Shown here: piece by piece, positions 12,520 through 26,513 of the stretch
How the letters are laid out: each line of letters starts with the position of its first letter
Position numbering within the stretch: the first letter of the stretch is position 1
Source of the DNA: Malachius bipustulatus
Lineage: Eukaryota > Arthropoda > Insecta > Coleoptera > Melyridae
Assembly (NCBI GenBank): GCA_910589415.1
Contig: OU342632.1
Span: 11,039,507-11,103,506, forward strand
Reading direction: 5' to 3'
DNA length: 64,000 bases
Notes under the pieces: generated by a model
Database searches by the model: none
The model's input: only the letters and a program-made list of their open reading frames with translations
What the model was told of the DNA's origin: nothing
Program-made: the position numbers and the translations under genes

Positions 12520-13038
12520 TCTATCTGCCACTAATACGTTTCAATATCTAAAGTATTAACGACATAGAAAAAACTAGGTAAGTTTGTTTTCTTCTCTTCA
12601 GATTTACCTATAGGTAAGTCTTTAAAAATTAATGTATGCAGTACCATATTATGCATGCACTTACCCGATTGACAAAATTTATAAAAGGGTTTACTGACAA
12701 AAATTCAAATCTGCCTTGCAGTTTCGGTCATTAAAATAAGAAATAGTTCTTTCAATCATTTCTGAACAAAAAAGTTTATTAACAGTACCTGATGAATAGA
12801 CGTAAAGCTATGATGAAATTACGTGATTAAAACAGATTACCCTTCTCAGAGCATTACGACCATCATGATCCAGGTCGAACTGACCGTATTAAACCGAACT
12901 TAATATTAAATCGAGTTGTTTTCACCCATAATATAGAATTACCGAACCATAATGTATAGTAACCTTATTTCAAGATCCAATAACGATTGGTCGGATACAT
13001 CGGTAATTTCCCATCGGTAATAAATAATAACGGCAATA

Positions 13039-13092
13039 ATGACGGGGAGCAGCAGAGTGGAGAGCGGGGCAGAAGACGCCCATCTCTGGCAG
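13039..13092 (+). CDS. Possible small first coding exon with splice donor
   Basis: An ATG at 13039 opens 18 codons (beginning MTGSSRVESGAED, ending HLWQ) that run in phase to CAG|GTAAGT at 13093, a near-perfect donor. Local GC is well above background. No continuation exon or homology was recognised. It could be an alternative exon of an unknown plus-strand gene or an accidental combination of ATG and donor. Confidence 0.25.
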
Positions 13093-13099
13093 GTAAGTG

Positions 13100-14330
13100 G
13101 CTAGTGTCTTACACGCCGGCCGGCTAATTTAAACAACCGATCATTTAACCCAACATGGCATTTAATTAAAGCTCTAACCAAGACCGCTTGGATGCATGTT
13201 GCTGTGCTTTATGGCAACCCTAACGTCGCAAGTCTTGCGCTAATTGTCACCGACTCCGTTGCCATCATGCCGTGCGGGTCAGATTAACAGGTTCACTCTT
13301 CAATGCTTACAACGACGAGACATGCGCTGCTGAAAAGTCCAGAGCAACATTTCAGGATTTATCGCAAAATTTATCCCGCCAAGAAGTCGCAAGTGAAGAC
13401 AGCATTAAAAATTGAGGTTGAATTCTGAATTATTAAGGAGAACCAAAAATTAATCATGAATTGAGTTGAGAACGTGAAAGGATTTTAATGAATTCTAAGG
13501 ATCAATCAACAACTTTGCAAGTATATCCTGAAGAAAACAGAAAAAGGCCAACAATATCAGCAGAAACATTCTGGCGAGAATAATCAATAATACACACGGG
13601 AGAATAAAAGTAAAAGTATAATTAATTAGCAGACATTTAATAAAATTAAAATAGGAAAAGGGCTTACAAATAGTGAACTGTTGAAAACTTCTCATGCAGG
13701 TATTTCTGACTTAGATCTAGATCTAATTAACTTACTCATTAAATAATTACTTTACCGAGAGTATACTACAAATTTTTCTACATATTTAAAATACTTTCAG
13801 GTTTCAGGTTTTAGACTACAGCTTTATTAACGCCAGTTAGCAGACCTCCTGTTGTATCTATTAATTAATGAAACAAGCAATTAATTTGATTGTGATTATT
13901 AATGGGACATTGAGCTTTATATTCTGTGGGAACCAGCTACAGGTGAGGACCGACAGTGTTGCTCTTCACCTGCCACTTCGATTTTGTGGTAAACACCGAT
14001 GCGCCTTTGTGACGGTACTCTTTCACCCTTATAATAAACAACATCACCTGCAGAGGTCTCAGTGCCACTCCTGAGAGAAACGGAATAGATTTTAAATCAC
14101 GATTGATCATCTGACACAAGGGATCGTTCTCTACTCCTTGTAAATAAAGGTTCAGAATTTATATGATAGCTTATCTTCAATGACGTTTTAGTAGCACATT
14201 TTTAATGATTTATGTCTACAGAATGCTGTCGAAAAATCAATATGTACCTATACCTATAATTGACTTAAAAAATTGTTGTTCCTCTCTTGATCTTAAAATG
14301 TTGAAAAAAAATATAGAGGGTGGTGAAGTT
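13100..14330. other. Non-coding stretch
   Basis: No supported feature. The region 13160-13300 is moderately GC-rich with no recognisable frame. The short open frames at 13868-14119 overlap each other on both strands and look incidental. Confidence 0.45.
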
Positions 14331-14335
14331 TTTTT

Positions 14336-14707
14336 CACCCTCACCAACATTAGGTTGCAAAGAAAAAGTACGCCATTGACTTGTTTAGAAATTTTATATT
14401 TATTCCAGGTTAAGTAGCCAAAAATGCAACTTTTTTTGACTTTTGTTTTTTTTCGTGGCTTACTTCGTTTTCGGGGAAAAAATTAAAAGCCGCTTGAATG
14501 CGTGCGTCGATAAATTAATGAAATAAGTTGTGGAATCAATTTTTTAAACATGCATTGAAGCGGATTTTTTTATCTAAAACGACTGGGAATACCAAAAAAA
14601 GTCAAGGGACATAATAAGTTTAATTTTTAGTTGCATTATCTGAAAAAGATATCATTTCAAAAAAGTCAGTGCCGTACATTTTTCTTTGCAATAATATTGG
14701 TGAGGGT
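14336..14707. repeat. Foldback element with about 46-bp arms
   Basis: The left arm (14336-14382) contains CACCCTCACCAACATTAG and GCAAAGAAAAAGTACG. The right arm (14663-14707) read in reverse complement contains ACCCTCACCAATATTA and GCAAAGAAAAATGTACG. The arms share most positions, with small gaps. The 280-bp interior is non-coding. The sequence AACGCCCTCTACTACCCCTG at about 14849 probably belongs to the same or an adjoining repeat. Terminal borders and target duplication were not resolved. Confidence 0.6.
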
Positions 14708-14869
14708 ATCCCCCTGAACGCTACTGCACTTAATAATTTTAACCTACTTGGGACTAGAAGTTATTACTGTAAATAACACTTGCCAAATTTCAACAATATC
14801 GGCAAGTGTTTTAGATATTAATAAAAAATTGAAATTTTTTTGAAACGCCCTCTACTACCCCTGATAGTT

Positions 14870-17800
14870 TGTTGAATTATTATTATCAACGAAAAGATAT
14901 TTCAAAATATTATCAAAAGATATTTTCAAAATATTATAGAAAAATACGATTCAAAAAAATTGTTAGAACAAAATGTTAATTCTACGAATGACCAATTATT
15001 CTTATTTAAAATTCAAATTCAACTCATTGCTCCAGCTGATGCTTTTTAGTTGGGAGTAGTTTTTTGGAAGCGGGGGGTGGATATCTATAGACCGTTTATG
15101 AAAATTTGGTAAAAAAATTCTTCCATCGTAGAAAAGAAAACCGTTTTTGAGCTCCACATGAATTTGTATAGAACGAGTGGGTTGTGGACATTTTTTGTTC
15201 TCATTTTTGGTAAAAATTCTGGTCACCTAAATAATCCTCTCAGATTCCATTTGAGTCATATGGAACATTCGATAGCTGTTCGGTTAGATTTCTGGGAGTC
15301 TGTTCCCGTAACACTAGGAGAATCTCGAATAAGTCTAGAATGAATTGAGGCTGGCACGCGTCAGCTGTTTGAGAATATGTCAATTTTCGGCACTTGTCAT
15401 TCTAGAAAGAGCCGAAACGAAAGCGCAGTCAACGCTTACTCAGTCAAAATGTACTGAGAACTTCTAAGAAACAGCCTCGACAGTTTGTACTTTCAATCTT
15501 TTATCAAAAGTATTGGCTGGAAAAAGAGTAGGTATAGAATGACATAACATTTTATAAGTTTGTTTTATGAATAGATATACAATATCCCTAAGAATCGATT
15601 CGCTTTCTGAAATTTCGTATACATTTAATAATAATCATAACTCATCATACCTAGCTTGCTTAGACACCCGGTACATAATACTTTTTATTATTTAATTGGA
15701 CTACTTGATTGAATGAAGTTCTTACGTCATTTTATGTAAGACATCACTTTAGGCAATCTTCAAGAAGTGTTTTCTCAAGAAAACTGTTTATTTATAATTT
15801 TTTCATGGTGATTGAAAGCACGATTAGTTACATAGTGTATTTTTGGCTACCGATGTGTAACAGAATTGAGTACACGGTAAGTATACATAGGTACTTATAA
15901 CGTAACGGTTAGAAACATCATTTCAGAAATTCTGACTTGGATCACTAAATTATGCATAAAATAAGCGGAAGATGAATTGGAACATATAAAAATAAAAAGT
16001 TTATTATTCCGGGCCAGGAACATCATCATAAAAACTTATATTTCTAAATGAAGCAATATACAGCGAGTTTGGGCCATCTAGCTAACCCGTTAAGTGTGCT
16101 GATATGCAGCTAATTTGTTCACGGCGTTCGCAAATTTCAGTGTGTCATAAAACTTTCATTCTCACGGTCTGTCTGTCTAGCATGCAAATTGACTTATGTA
16201 TGAAATGTAGTCACTATAAATAGTGGTTACGTGCTTTCCAGTTTCGTATGCATTTAGCAATTAAGATGAAGAAGCGCCTAATTACCAGTATGCCCCATCT
16301 GCCATCCTGCGGTCAATGGGTCAATATCGAGTCACCCAGTGTCACTGCCAGCACTAATTAGGACTAATCTCCTATTCTACCGACTCCTTGGATGATGGGA
16401 AATAGGTTTCATAAGCTTGAATAATCTACATTACTCATTTTGTAACGTAGACTTCATCAGAATTATTGTTTTCTAGCGGTCATGTCTCATCTAGACTCAT
16501 TATATACCTAGACCTCCAAAGTAACTATCATTTTCCTGGATTTAAAAAATATCAAAGCGTAAGAAGACATGGAAATCCAGAGAAGAGCTTTTTGATTTTT
16601 TGACTATTGTGAGCCTTTATAATTAATAAATTATTTTATAACTATATTTTTTATTCTTTATAACTAATTATTATAAAAAATAAAATAAAATATATTTATA
16701 ACAAATAAAAAACCTTCAAATATAACTAATAAAGTCCTATACCTACACATTTAATGCATTTTTGCGATGTGGCGTTATTCTTCTGCTATTATTGTTATTG
16801 TTATAATATAAATCGTTATTTTTTAAAATAATTTATCCAAAAATTTTCTCTAAATGCAAGCATGGAGTTATTATTTGTACAGTTTCCAATTAATTAAAAA
16901 AAAGTTTCCGTCTGTACATCTCTTCGCATAGGGCTTTGGAAGGTTTCTATGCCTAAGAAAATAATGTTACAATTTCCTTCTTCAACTTACCTAGGTATTC
17001 CCCAATGAGTCTATTTTTTTTCCAGAAAAATTCCATAAAAGTATGTGGGAAGAAATTTATTATGTCTTCATGGGCATAGCAATTATTATTAAAAATAACC
17101 TTTACTTATATCTATCGACTGAATAATTTAATTGACTAGTTATTTAATTTCATAAAATTTCCGTGATTTGTTTAAAATCAGCAATCAATTTTACATAAAA
17201 TCTGCAAAAGTGAGGAAAACAATACTTAAACATAATTATTGATGACACTTATAACAGTAATTTTCCGGTTTCTTGTTGTTGAAATAAGAACTTTTTATGA
17301 TTTTTACCTGTTTCCTCTTCCAAATCATTTCTTAAAATTGAAAACGATTAATAAAGATTTTGAATAATTGCATAGCTGGGTAGAATATAATTTATGGTTT
17401 ATTATAATACCTGTAGTTTCTTTTTGATTGCAGGGCGGTCTATACGTATAATTTGTCAAAGATTCGATTGACTACTTCCGGGGTGGCTCCTAGAATCCCA
17501 CGCGAAATATTGAAAAAATAAATGGAACATTATATTGTTAATTTTCTATTTCAAACAATTCGATTTTGTAGAAATATCTTGATGCGTTTCTAATTTTAAT
17601 CGAAACGCAAACAATGGACTAGGAATAAAAACTTTAGGTTTCATTCTTTATCGATAAAGCTTTCCTTATAATTAATTTTGTTTGTATAATCAATATTTAA
17701 TTTTCGGAACTAAAGGAAGGAGTGTTCTCTCGTTATAAAATAGATTATACATAAGCCGGAAAAGATGCCACAGAAAATTAGTTCTTTCTGCTCCACAAAT

Positions 17801-19150
17801 TGGTGAATATTGAAATATTACCAGTTTTAGTTTATAGGCCTATTAGGGCTATATCTATCAATATTTGCCTGACAATAAGGAATAAAACTTAAATAATAAT
17901 AGCTACCAAGCTACCTATATACTAAACTTTTAACGGAATATAACGTAAAATAGTTATTGATGATCTCATCAGGCAATGCTATCTGAATTCTATGATTGAT
18001 TACATACAAATTATTCTATTTCATGTTTCATGTCAGATATAGGTAGGTAGATGTCCTGAGGGCGATGTCTTGACTCCCCACATTCATCCAAACATTCCCC
18101 TTCTTACGCTGATATATAGTGTGATACTCTACCATAAAGATATTTCAATTTATTTACAGAGAGTTACGAGAACTAATGGGACAGGGCACTTGCTCTTTAA
18201 TCCCCATGCACTGGTTGAAATTTTATGATAGTGCATCACGAATTGGGTATTCAAAGCTCTGTAATGGGTTCGGAAAAGGGGATTTCTACAATTATAGTAC
18301 GATTATTTCATGCAAAACAAGTAGTAGGAAAACTAAAACTTCAATTTATAGACATGGAAATAGATGTCGTAAAATATAAAATACTCCTATCTTATGAAGA
18401 AATTTAAATGAACTATAATAATAAATAGGTATCATGAATAATAATAAACCATTTATATGCTTGCATTTTACTTCATGATGCACCATAAAACTTTCAATAA
18501 AAAGCTTAACCAAACTGCAAATACGACAATTCAGAATAAATGTAATTTAAGGTACCTATAATCAATGTATAGTATACCCAATCAATATAGGTATAAGTAT
18601 AGTCGATCAAGAAACATAACGAAATGATCTAATTATTGAATATTTGATTGAACATTTTGGGACTTCAACAACAAATCCAATAATCATAAAAATTAGAAAT
18701 CACAGAAGTCATTTCGTTGAATTTTTTCCCTATTCAACTATAATTAAAAATCTGTTTCGAAATTATCATAAGTTTGATTAAACTATTGTACTCTCTTATT
18801 GGATTTGTTTATTAATCTCGCTATACCTACTTAGCTAAATTTATTTTTTTAATATTTCTCAGAGACTGCTGAAAAAATTATTTTCCAGGGATTAATCGGA
18901 AATTTTAAGTATTTTTTCGAGGTCTTGAAATTTATGCTTTTTTAGCGTTATTGATAAAATTACAGGAATAGTTTCAAGAGAACCTGGCATCAAAGAAGGA
19001 CCTGTTCATTTACTAGATCCTAATTACTAATTATGGGCTAGTCTCGCGAGTCTATCGCTCCTGTGGGGACTCAATTACTAATAGAAAATATACAGTTTTG
19101 AAAAGAACTTAGTAATACAGTTCAGTAACAAGAAGTAATGGACAAATTCT
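14870..19150. other. AT-rich non-coding stretch
   Basis: No gene recognised. 16265-16390 is a GC-richer patch with TAATTA, TAATTAG and ACTAATC homeodomain-like words and could be regulatory, on weak evidence. The overlapping frames at 18176-18407 encode unrecognised peptides and may be worn repeat. Confidence 0.4.
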
Positions 19151-19154
19151 CAAA

Positions 19155-19930
19155 CAGCATACCATAAAATAGTATCTATACAGACGGATCAAAAAGTAAA
19201 ACGGAAGTCCACGCTATCGAAAGATGCGCTCAATTTAATATAGGAAGGAATTATAAAAAGCAAGAAATCGCTATCTTAACGGATAGCCTAGCTGCCATTA
19301 AAGTACTATATAGAGTTCATACGTCATCAGTTCAAAAAATGGTATGTGAATACCTAATGAAGCTAAATAAATTAGGCAAAGGAAACAAGTAGCTTTCCTT
19401 TGGGTGTCAGGAGTCAGGACACATACCTAGGTGTCGAAGACTACCTAGACAACCTAGCTACAAGCAAGTACCAAGAATGCCGTTCATAGAGCCAGACCAT
19501 TTTGCGGACTAGGAGAAAATGTTCTCAAAGACAAAATAAAGAGAGAAAAGGAAACCCAAAGAGAAATCGTCTGGAAATACCTTCCAGGATTAAGACAGGC
19601 CAAATTAATACTTGGAAGTTACAACCAAGAAAGATTTGAAGCCTGCACCAAACTGAACAAAAATGGTTTGAGAAATGAGAATGCTAATAGGCTTTCTCAC
19701 GGGGCATTGTAAGCTTGGAATACACCTTAGCAAGATTGGTCTATAAAATGACCAAACCAGAAGATTCTGCATGGATAGGGGGGGGGGGACCCCAATACCT
19801 ACAACTCCTGGTCGAGTGCCCATATGCAGTACAACAAAGAAGATTCCGCTCTGTAGGTCTTTAACAACCAGCGAAAAAGGGCTTATCATCTTTACTTATA
19901 ACCATCGAAACTCCTAAATCTTCTCCGAGA
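19155..19930 (+). pseudogene. Decayed LINE ORF2: RNase H to C-terminal end
   Basis: Conceptual translation shows an RNase H core (IYTDGSKSK, then EVHAIERCAQF and AILTDSLAAIKVL). It continues, after stops and frameshifts, into the C-terminal region of Jockey/R1-type non-LTR elements (LPGLRQAKLILGSY, then LRNENANRLSHG). At least two in-frame stops and an 11-G run (19778-19788) break it. The residues normally between YTDGSK and the EVHAI motif are largely missing, so there is also an internal deletion. A related fragment lies at 51835-52080. It is dead sequence. Confidence 0.8.
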
Positions 19931-22900
19931 TTTATAACTGCCATGATGGGGTGCTATACCGAATAGTAACCAGACGGAGAGCTTAATATACGCACGTTTA
20001 AAAAAGAATAAATTGACAAATTCTTTATTAATTTTTTTTTCAATTATTTTCATATTCATTTAGGTATGTATATTTATATGAAAAAAAAAGAAGTAGAACT
20101 AAAACAATCACAATTAATTCACCTAAATGCATGTGAAAAAATTTCCCACATTGGTCTTTTATTAAAAGTAAAAAATTAATTTTTTTAGTAGCAGTAAAAG
20201 AGCGACATTATACCCAACTACCCACGTACCTATAATAAATACCCCGTTAAATAGATCTGGGAATTTCATCTGGCGCGGCGGGTATACACGAAGAAGTAAT
20301 ACAAAAAATGTTCGGTTCGAGCCCACAAAATTCCATAACTTTTTTTTAGACATTTGTGAATCATTTTGCCTAATAATTATTCAAATAAATAAAAAAGAGT
20401 ATTTTATTATTTTTTGTTCAAATTTAATTATTATAATCGGTAAAATTTTGGACGCCATATCATAATATCTGTGCGAAATAGCTTTCCCAAAGTTCGTGCA
20501 TTATCCCAAACGAATAAACACTGGATGGGGGTCCTGAAATTTGGTGTAAGCTTAATTTTGAATTACCTTTTATTTTTGATTAATTATCTACGAGTTGGAA
20601 ATTTAGAAAATTTTCGTGTAATTTATTTTAAAAATTATATAGGCATGTCCCAAATCACCAACAATTATTGTGAATAAAAGATAGATATATTTTATTTAAA
20701 GGTGGCTTGGAGAAAGCAATTATCTAATCTCTATCTTTAATCAACTTTTAATTAAACTAAGTTAATTAAATTATCCCTTATTTAGTGGTGAGGTAATTTC
20801 AGGTGCTATAACCAGTTTATAAAAGGATTTCAGAGTTAAAGTAAAATTATTACCTGCACTGAAATGTCAGCTTGCTTTTCATAAAACAGCAAACAGCAGG
20901 AAATATAAAACGAGCAAACTATATTATATTACAGCATTATAAACTTATGTAATTTATTAGAGATTCACGATCAAGGTATATTAATAGCAAAAATCTGTCC
21001 ATTGACCTCAATCTAACCATTAAGTTCACAATACATGATTAACAAGTTTTAAAACGCATCGCAAACTGTTAAAGCTCTTCTCATATTCCAGCCATAGATG
21101 CTGCCCGTGAAAATAATGACTCACAAATCGAGCTTGAATTTTCTCCTCATTCCACATCAACAGAACATTAATTAAAAATGAAATATGAATTGCATTACTT
21201 AAAGTAATTCGCTGAAACATATTTACAGCACACCTCAAGATTAGAACTTTCAAACTTGCTAAGCGGGCGATCATCTTCTAATTAAATGGTACATAAACGA
21301 GGCTAAAATGTAGAACATTGAGGTCAGGATACCGCAAGAAGATAACTAGATATAGATTATTAAAAATCACTAGGTACGTTTCTCAACCTTGTCGTAACTT
21401 TTGTATGCAGAATCTCACTTCACAGCATCTTCTGAAAACATGTAAACATCGCTAATGAAAACCGAAATGATGGCTGTTTTAGTGATAAAATCTAAATAGT
21501 ATAGATTAATGCTTCAGAAGTGAATTTAAATTTACCATACGACTTGTGTCTAATAAGACTTCATGTGTGTATAATAGTCCAAACATGGAAACCAGTCGAT
21601 TGAAAAAGGAATGACTAAAATCGAACTATACGTAACTCAGGAAGATAAAATCTGAACTAATTTATTCCAGAGCTGCACGGGTACTTCCGACTGAGATTTC
21701 TGGAAGATACAGACCTAACTAGATGTGTACTTGAAGTTAATGGCCAGTCAAAAACCTATTTACTGTTAGTATTAGTTTTCCGTGCATTCTCCAGAGACTC
21801 GGTCTTAGAGTTCGTTATCTTCATTATCATTATCATTATCAACCCAGAACTGTCTCTATAATCACTCGTTGCTTCATCGTTAAAGCCTCTTATGGAAGAC
21901 TTCGTGATATCAATATAGGTGCTTTAATAAACTTTCATTAAATTTAACAAGGCTAGTTTTTTGCTGCTTTGCAATAATTAAAAGAAAAACAACTAGCGTG
22001 GGTTCAGCGCTTTACTGGCAAAAGAATATATGAACATTGATTTAATTTATTGTTCTTCCTGAAATTTTTATCTATAACTACTGTAAAAGTGATAGATGTG
22101 TATCAATAGGTAATTTGTAAAAATTTAAGACGTAGAAACCTGGGTACGAGTCAACTTATTATTATTACTTATTGAATTGGGAAAGACTTCCCAGTTAAAA
22201 TATTTTAAAAGAAAACTAGTAATAATGTATTAAAACAGCAGGCTTGTCTTGTAAACATACAAAAGCGGAAAATGTTACTCAGACACAGTCAGATAGGGAA
22301 AAATCCGCCCACCATCCACAGTTTGAGAAGAAGAAACCTAAACATTGGTCGCATGCCGCAAGTTTGTCTTGAGCATCCCAAAAGCAATCTGACCATATTT
22401 AGCACTACGGTTTAGAATAACAAACTGAAGCACTTGATGTGTATTAAAGTGTTCAATTATCATACGGGTGACATGTATTATTAGAAGGTATATATGAGTA
22501 AATAATCGGGTATTATAAATAAACACTCTTGGTGGCAGAGGAAGACACAGGTTCATAGAGGCATTCTTCTCGGTATTGACCGTTTGCATTCCGACACGTG
22601 GTCACGACACCTGATAATATAACACTGTACAATGTTGAAGACGTTCGTGGCCGAGGTCTTGGTCGTTGATTGATTCACACTATCATTCAACAGACAAGAA
22701 GGTATTCTATGGAAGATATACCCAACAGCAGGAACCGTTTGTCGTTCGTTATTACGTTAATATTTCACACATCTTGCAAAAGTGTTTATGGTGCAACAAG
22801 TAATAAAAAAGAACAATTTTGGTATAGTTGTCTGTAATCTCGTGCTTTCTTGAACTTCAATTCGATACAATAAACGATCTAATCATTCGGTTCATCATAA

Positions 22901-24530
22901 GCGGTTCGAATTTTTATAACGCTATTGCAGCTTTAGAAAAATCTGAAAGTCATTCATGTTCAACATTTTATTAACTACATTGATATACAATCTGCTTATG
23001 TATGAAATTTAAATTTAAAATACCAACAGGAAAATATCTTGCGGTATATTTCCATTTATTATTCACTGTTGTATTATAATAGAGGTCCAATTTGAGACTG
23101 TATTACTAGGTAATTTTGATTCTGAGAGCGTCAACTGTTGGCAAAACAATAATGATAAGAATGCTCATATACACCTACGCCTTCATTATATACTTTAGTA
23201 GTACTTAGTATAAGTACCTACTTGAATGTATGTTAATATAAAGTTTCTGCGTCTAAGATGGTCGCGTAGGTATGTTCCAAATTGACAAAAATTAACTATT
23301 TATATTCGCTGTTAAAAATCTTTCAGACTATTATAGTTACTAAATTTTCTGTGCCAACAAGTTGATTAGATGATAATAATAAACGACTATTATCTATTTA
23401 ATGAATATGCTTAAATTTTTATTAACTAATTCAAATTCTTTGCACAAAAACTTTCTATCCGTTGAAAAAAATACAAAAGAACATTTATTCGCTGAGAACT
23501 GAATGACGATTAAAAAACCATTCTTATATGTATATGAAGAAAAAGTAAGGCGTACTCAATGAAACTTCTGTACATCACTGGTGGAAATAAATAAAATTCT
23601 TATTTCTTACGCAATAATATAAATGATTCGTTAAATGCATATTAGAAGGTGTATCTACACCAATTATCACAAAAATACCTACCTTATGTAATAAGAAAGT
23701 TTTAAGAAGCAATCAAACAAATGTTTTCTTGAAACTTGACCTCTCTGCATGTATCTCGAAAACTAAAGCTCCAACTGCACAACACACATATATCACAAAA
23801 AAATTCCAATCCATTTTGCAATTCCTACATGCCCTATGTAAATTTGTAATAAGTACCTATTCTGTAACACCCTGTATACTATTATGTCACAACAGTAATA
23901 ATGAAAGAATAATAATAATAATTATAAGAAATGAAGTACCTAAATAATTAAAAGAAAAGTCATATTATGATAAAATCGTCGACGAGAAAAACGCAGGAGA
24001 CTCATGTAGAATTGATCAGAATAATCAGAAAAATATCCGCATGGCAAAATGACAGTGGCGTACAATTTTTTTTTGTGTAAAAAATGTCAGAGGACATGTT
24101 TGCAGGGACGCCACTGGTGGAGCAATAGAAAAACTTTTCCAACTAAATTATGTGGTTTTACATCCTTTTAACGCATATTGAAAAAAAAATCTAAACAAAT
24201 TTTTTTTTTGAGATACCTACTTAATATTAAAATTACTCTTAAAAACAAAAATTCAACACCCTTTACCAAACTAAGCCATTGCGGACATACGTTCATTTGA
24301 AATTTTCTTCATAAAATCATACCTGAGGAATCACATCCTGAAGAAATTAGCTGTTTTAAACAGCTGTATTAGGAATTAGTTGTAAGAAACTAATTCCAAC
24401 TATAGGTAAATAATTAGTTGGAGTTTTTTTCAACTGAAGGTGTTTCGAAAATACTTTTTTCCAGATCCAGGCTATTGTAAGCGTGAAGGGATTACTATCA
24501 AAAATTTATTAACTGGATTTAGTTTAATAC
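19931..24530. other. AT-rich non-coding stretch
   Basis: No gene recognised. About 21821-21842 is a (TTATCA)n run giving clustered GATA-type sites on the minus strand. A TAACACCCTGTATAC repeat-end word occurs at about 23865. The region 24060-24120 contains GGCGTACA-type worn repeat. Confidence 0.4.
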
Positions 24531-24534
24531 AAAT

Positions 24535-25500
24535 AATTCGGTCCGCACAAGGCGAGGCACAAGGCCACTGGGTTGAAGACCAAGGCGATTCCATTGGTGC
24601 CTTCTTTGATGGGCAATAAGTCAATCCTACCGTGAAGATCGTAAAGACCGAACAACGGGGTTACCACTTGTGAGACCACGTTCACAGGTCTCTGGCAAAA
24701 AAAGGCACCTTTAGGTGGAAATGACCCCTGAGGTACACCATTCCGATGTGATTGGCCTTAGGGTAGTAACGCCATGATAGAATTACGCCTAGGGCTCCGC
24801 TTGACCGTCTGACCGCATGGATGAGGTACCGCACTATAAAAACCTCCCCAATCTTAGGTTTTGTGCTCACCGCTGGGTACGTGGTTGCGGGAGGGTGCTA
24901 CGGGCAGCTAGCGAATAACTTCGGTTAATTTGGCTCACAGAGTTGTAATGTATAGCATACGGGGTTAGATAGTACAGTAACTATATTTCCCCAAAACTTA
25001 TGGCACCATAATGGGACCAAAAAGAAACAACAGCTTAACAATGTTGAGGATTCTTCAGAACAACTTGTATTGCAAAGCTACCAATGCATCTCTATGCAGA
25101 TTTTTAGCTGCCGGAGATATGGGGATAGCCCTTATATTGGAACTATGCTGGAAAAACCTGCGTGGTCCAGAAACTACAGATCATTATCATGTTTTTTTTT
25201 TATCAAGAAGACGAGACAGCTTCTCATGTAATATTTGAGTGCCCAGCACTATTAAGTAATCGTCATATAGTTCTGGGACCACTCGTTTCAGGGACCTTAC
25301 GGCAAGGCAAACTTTGCTTAACACTGTTAAAGCTTGTCAAAGGAACAGAACTTAAAGCAATCAAATACTCTTTTTAAACATGATAGGCTGCAGTAAGCCT
25401 TACGGCTTCCAGTGTTAGTGATTAGAAAGCAAGTTAGTTAGACTTTCGTATTTAGTGACAACTCAACTCTCAATTTAGTTGAATAAAAAAGAATAATGGA
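24535..25500 (+). mobile_element. Internally deleted LINE, both ends kept
   Basis: A GC-rich leader (24535-25008) precedes a frame at 25011. Its start (LTMLRILQNNLYCKATNASL, then GDMGIALI) matches the N-terminus of the AP-endonuclease domain of Jockey/R1-like ORF2 proteins. About 50 codons later, in a frame shifted near a 10-T run (25192-25201), the sequence becomes the extreme ORF2 C-terminus (QEDETASHVIFECPALL, the H/C zinc-finger region), ending at 25377. A 3' untranslated region follows, with AATAAA near 25483. Most of the endonuclease, the reverse transcriptase and RNase H are absent. The middle was therefore deleted and this is not a 5'-truncated copy. Confidence 0.65.
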
Positions 25501-26513
25501 AAATATCGGAAGCAAAAACTACTCCTATTTCTCCCAAGCAAGTCAACAAAATTTTATACGATTTTTACTACAAACAAAGCCTTTTGAAAAAGACTTATTC
25601 TGGATGGTGAGATGATGTACGTTTTTCATTCCTTCATTCAACAAGTATTTTTTGGAGTACTAAATTTTGGTTGATGGCACTAAATTGGTTGACACACCTG
25701 ATTGAGGAACAAGCTGAATTGTTCATTAAAGTCTACTTTATACTCTCTTAACTAAAACTTTTATTGTCATGTTATTGAAAACAGGTAAGTTATCAAAATT
25801 CGATCCATCTGTTGTATAAAAAGGTTCACAAAGGAAGAACGCCGCTTAACTGAAAGATTTACGGAAATTATTTCATTCACAGTCACAGTCTTCGTAATTT
25901 TTTTCATATTTTTTCTTCAGCGGTTTTTCAGGAGATGAGTAAGCAGATCCCTCACCATTCTTCCTATACAAAAAATCCTCTTATATCTTGCTCATATTCG
26001 CCTCTCTATCCTGATGATTATTATACCTAGTACCTACTATTAAGAAAATGTAATTGAAACAATAAGCCATTGATAATGATTATGGAAATAATATTTTCGC
26101 CTAAGTATCAAGATTTTGCAAAAAAAAAAAAACATTCAGACAATATTTTATAATTATTACTATACCTAAATACCAAACTAACTTTTAGAGAGTTTATAAA
26201 GAATACAACACGTAACTGAGCATTGAATAAAAGCTTGAAAATCAACCCGGACCTGACACGCAGGTATCTAAATAAAAAAGGTTGCAACTGTTATGGAATT
26301 TGTGATACCTTGAGTTGAGAAGACAGTAGACGGACTGATGCCGTCTGTAAATAATAAGCTTAATTTTTCATACGCTAGTTGACACGATTGTAATGTTGAC
26401 TTGACACTTGTATGCATCACCGAACCCAAGCCCGAAGAGGTATCACAAAATGAAGAGCCAAGACTCGGTGGTCGCTGAATATAACGACGTGATAAGTCGA
26501 TGTCGTCTTGTTC
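25501..26513. other. AT-rich non-coding stretch
   Basis: No supported feature. A 12-A run lies near 26120. 26400-26510 is somewhat GC-richer and open in more than one frame, but no family is recognisable. Confidence 0.4.

Noticed and set aside
19605..19889. 94-codon minus-strand frame
   Set aside because: It is the reverse strand of the decayed LINE at 19155-19930, including the poly-G run.
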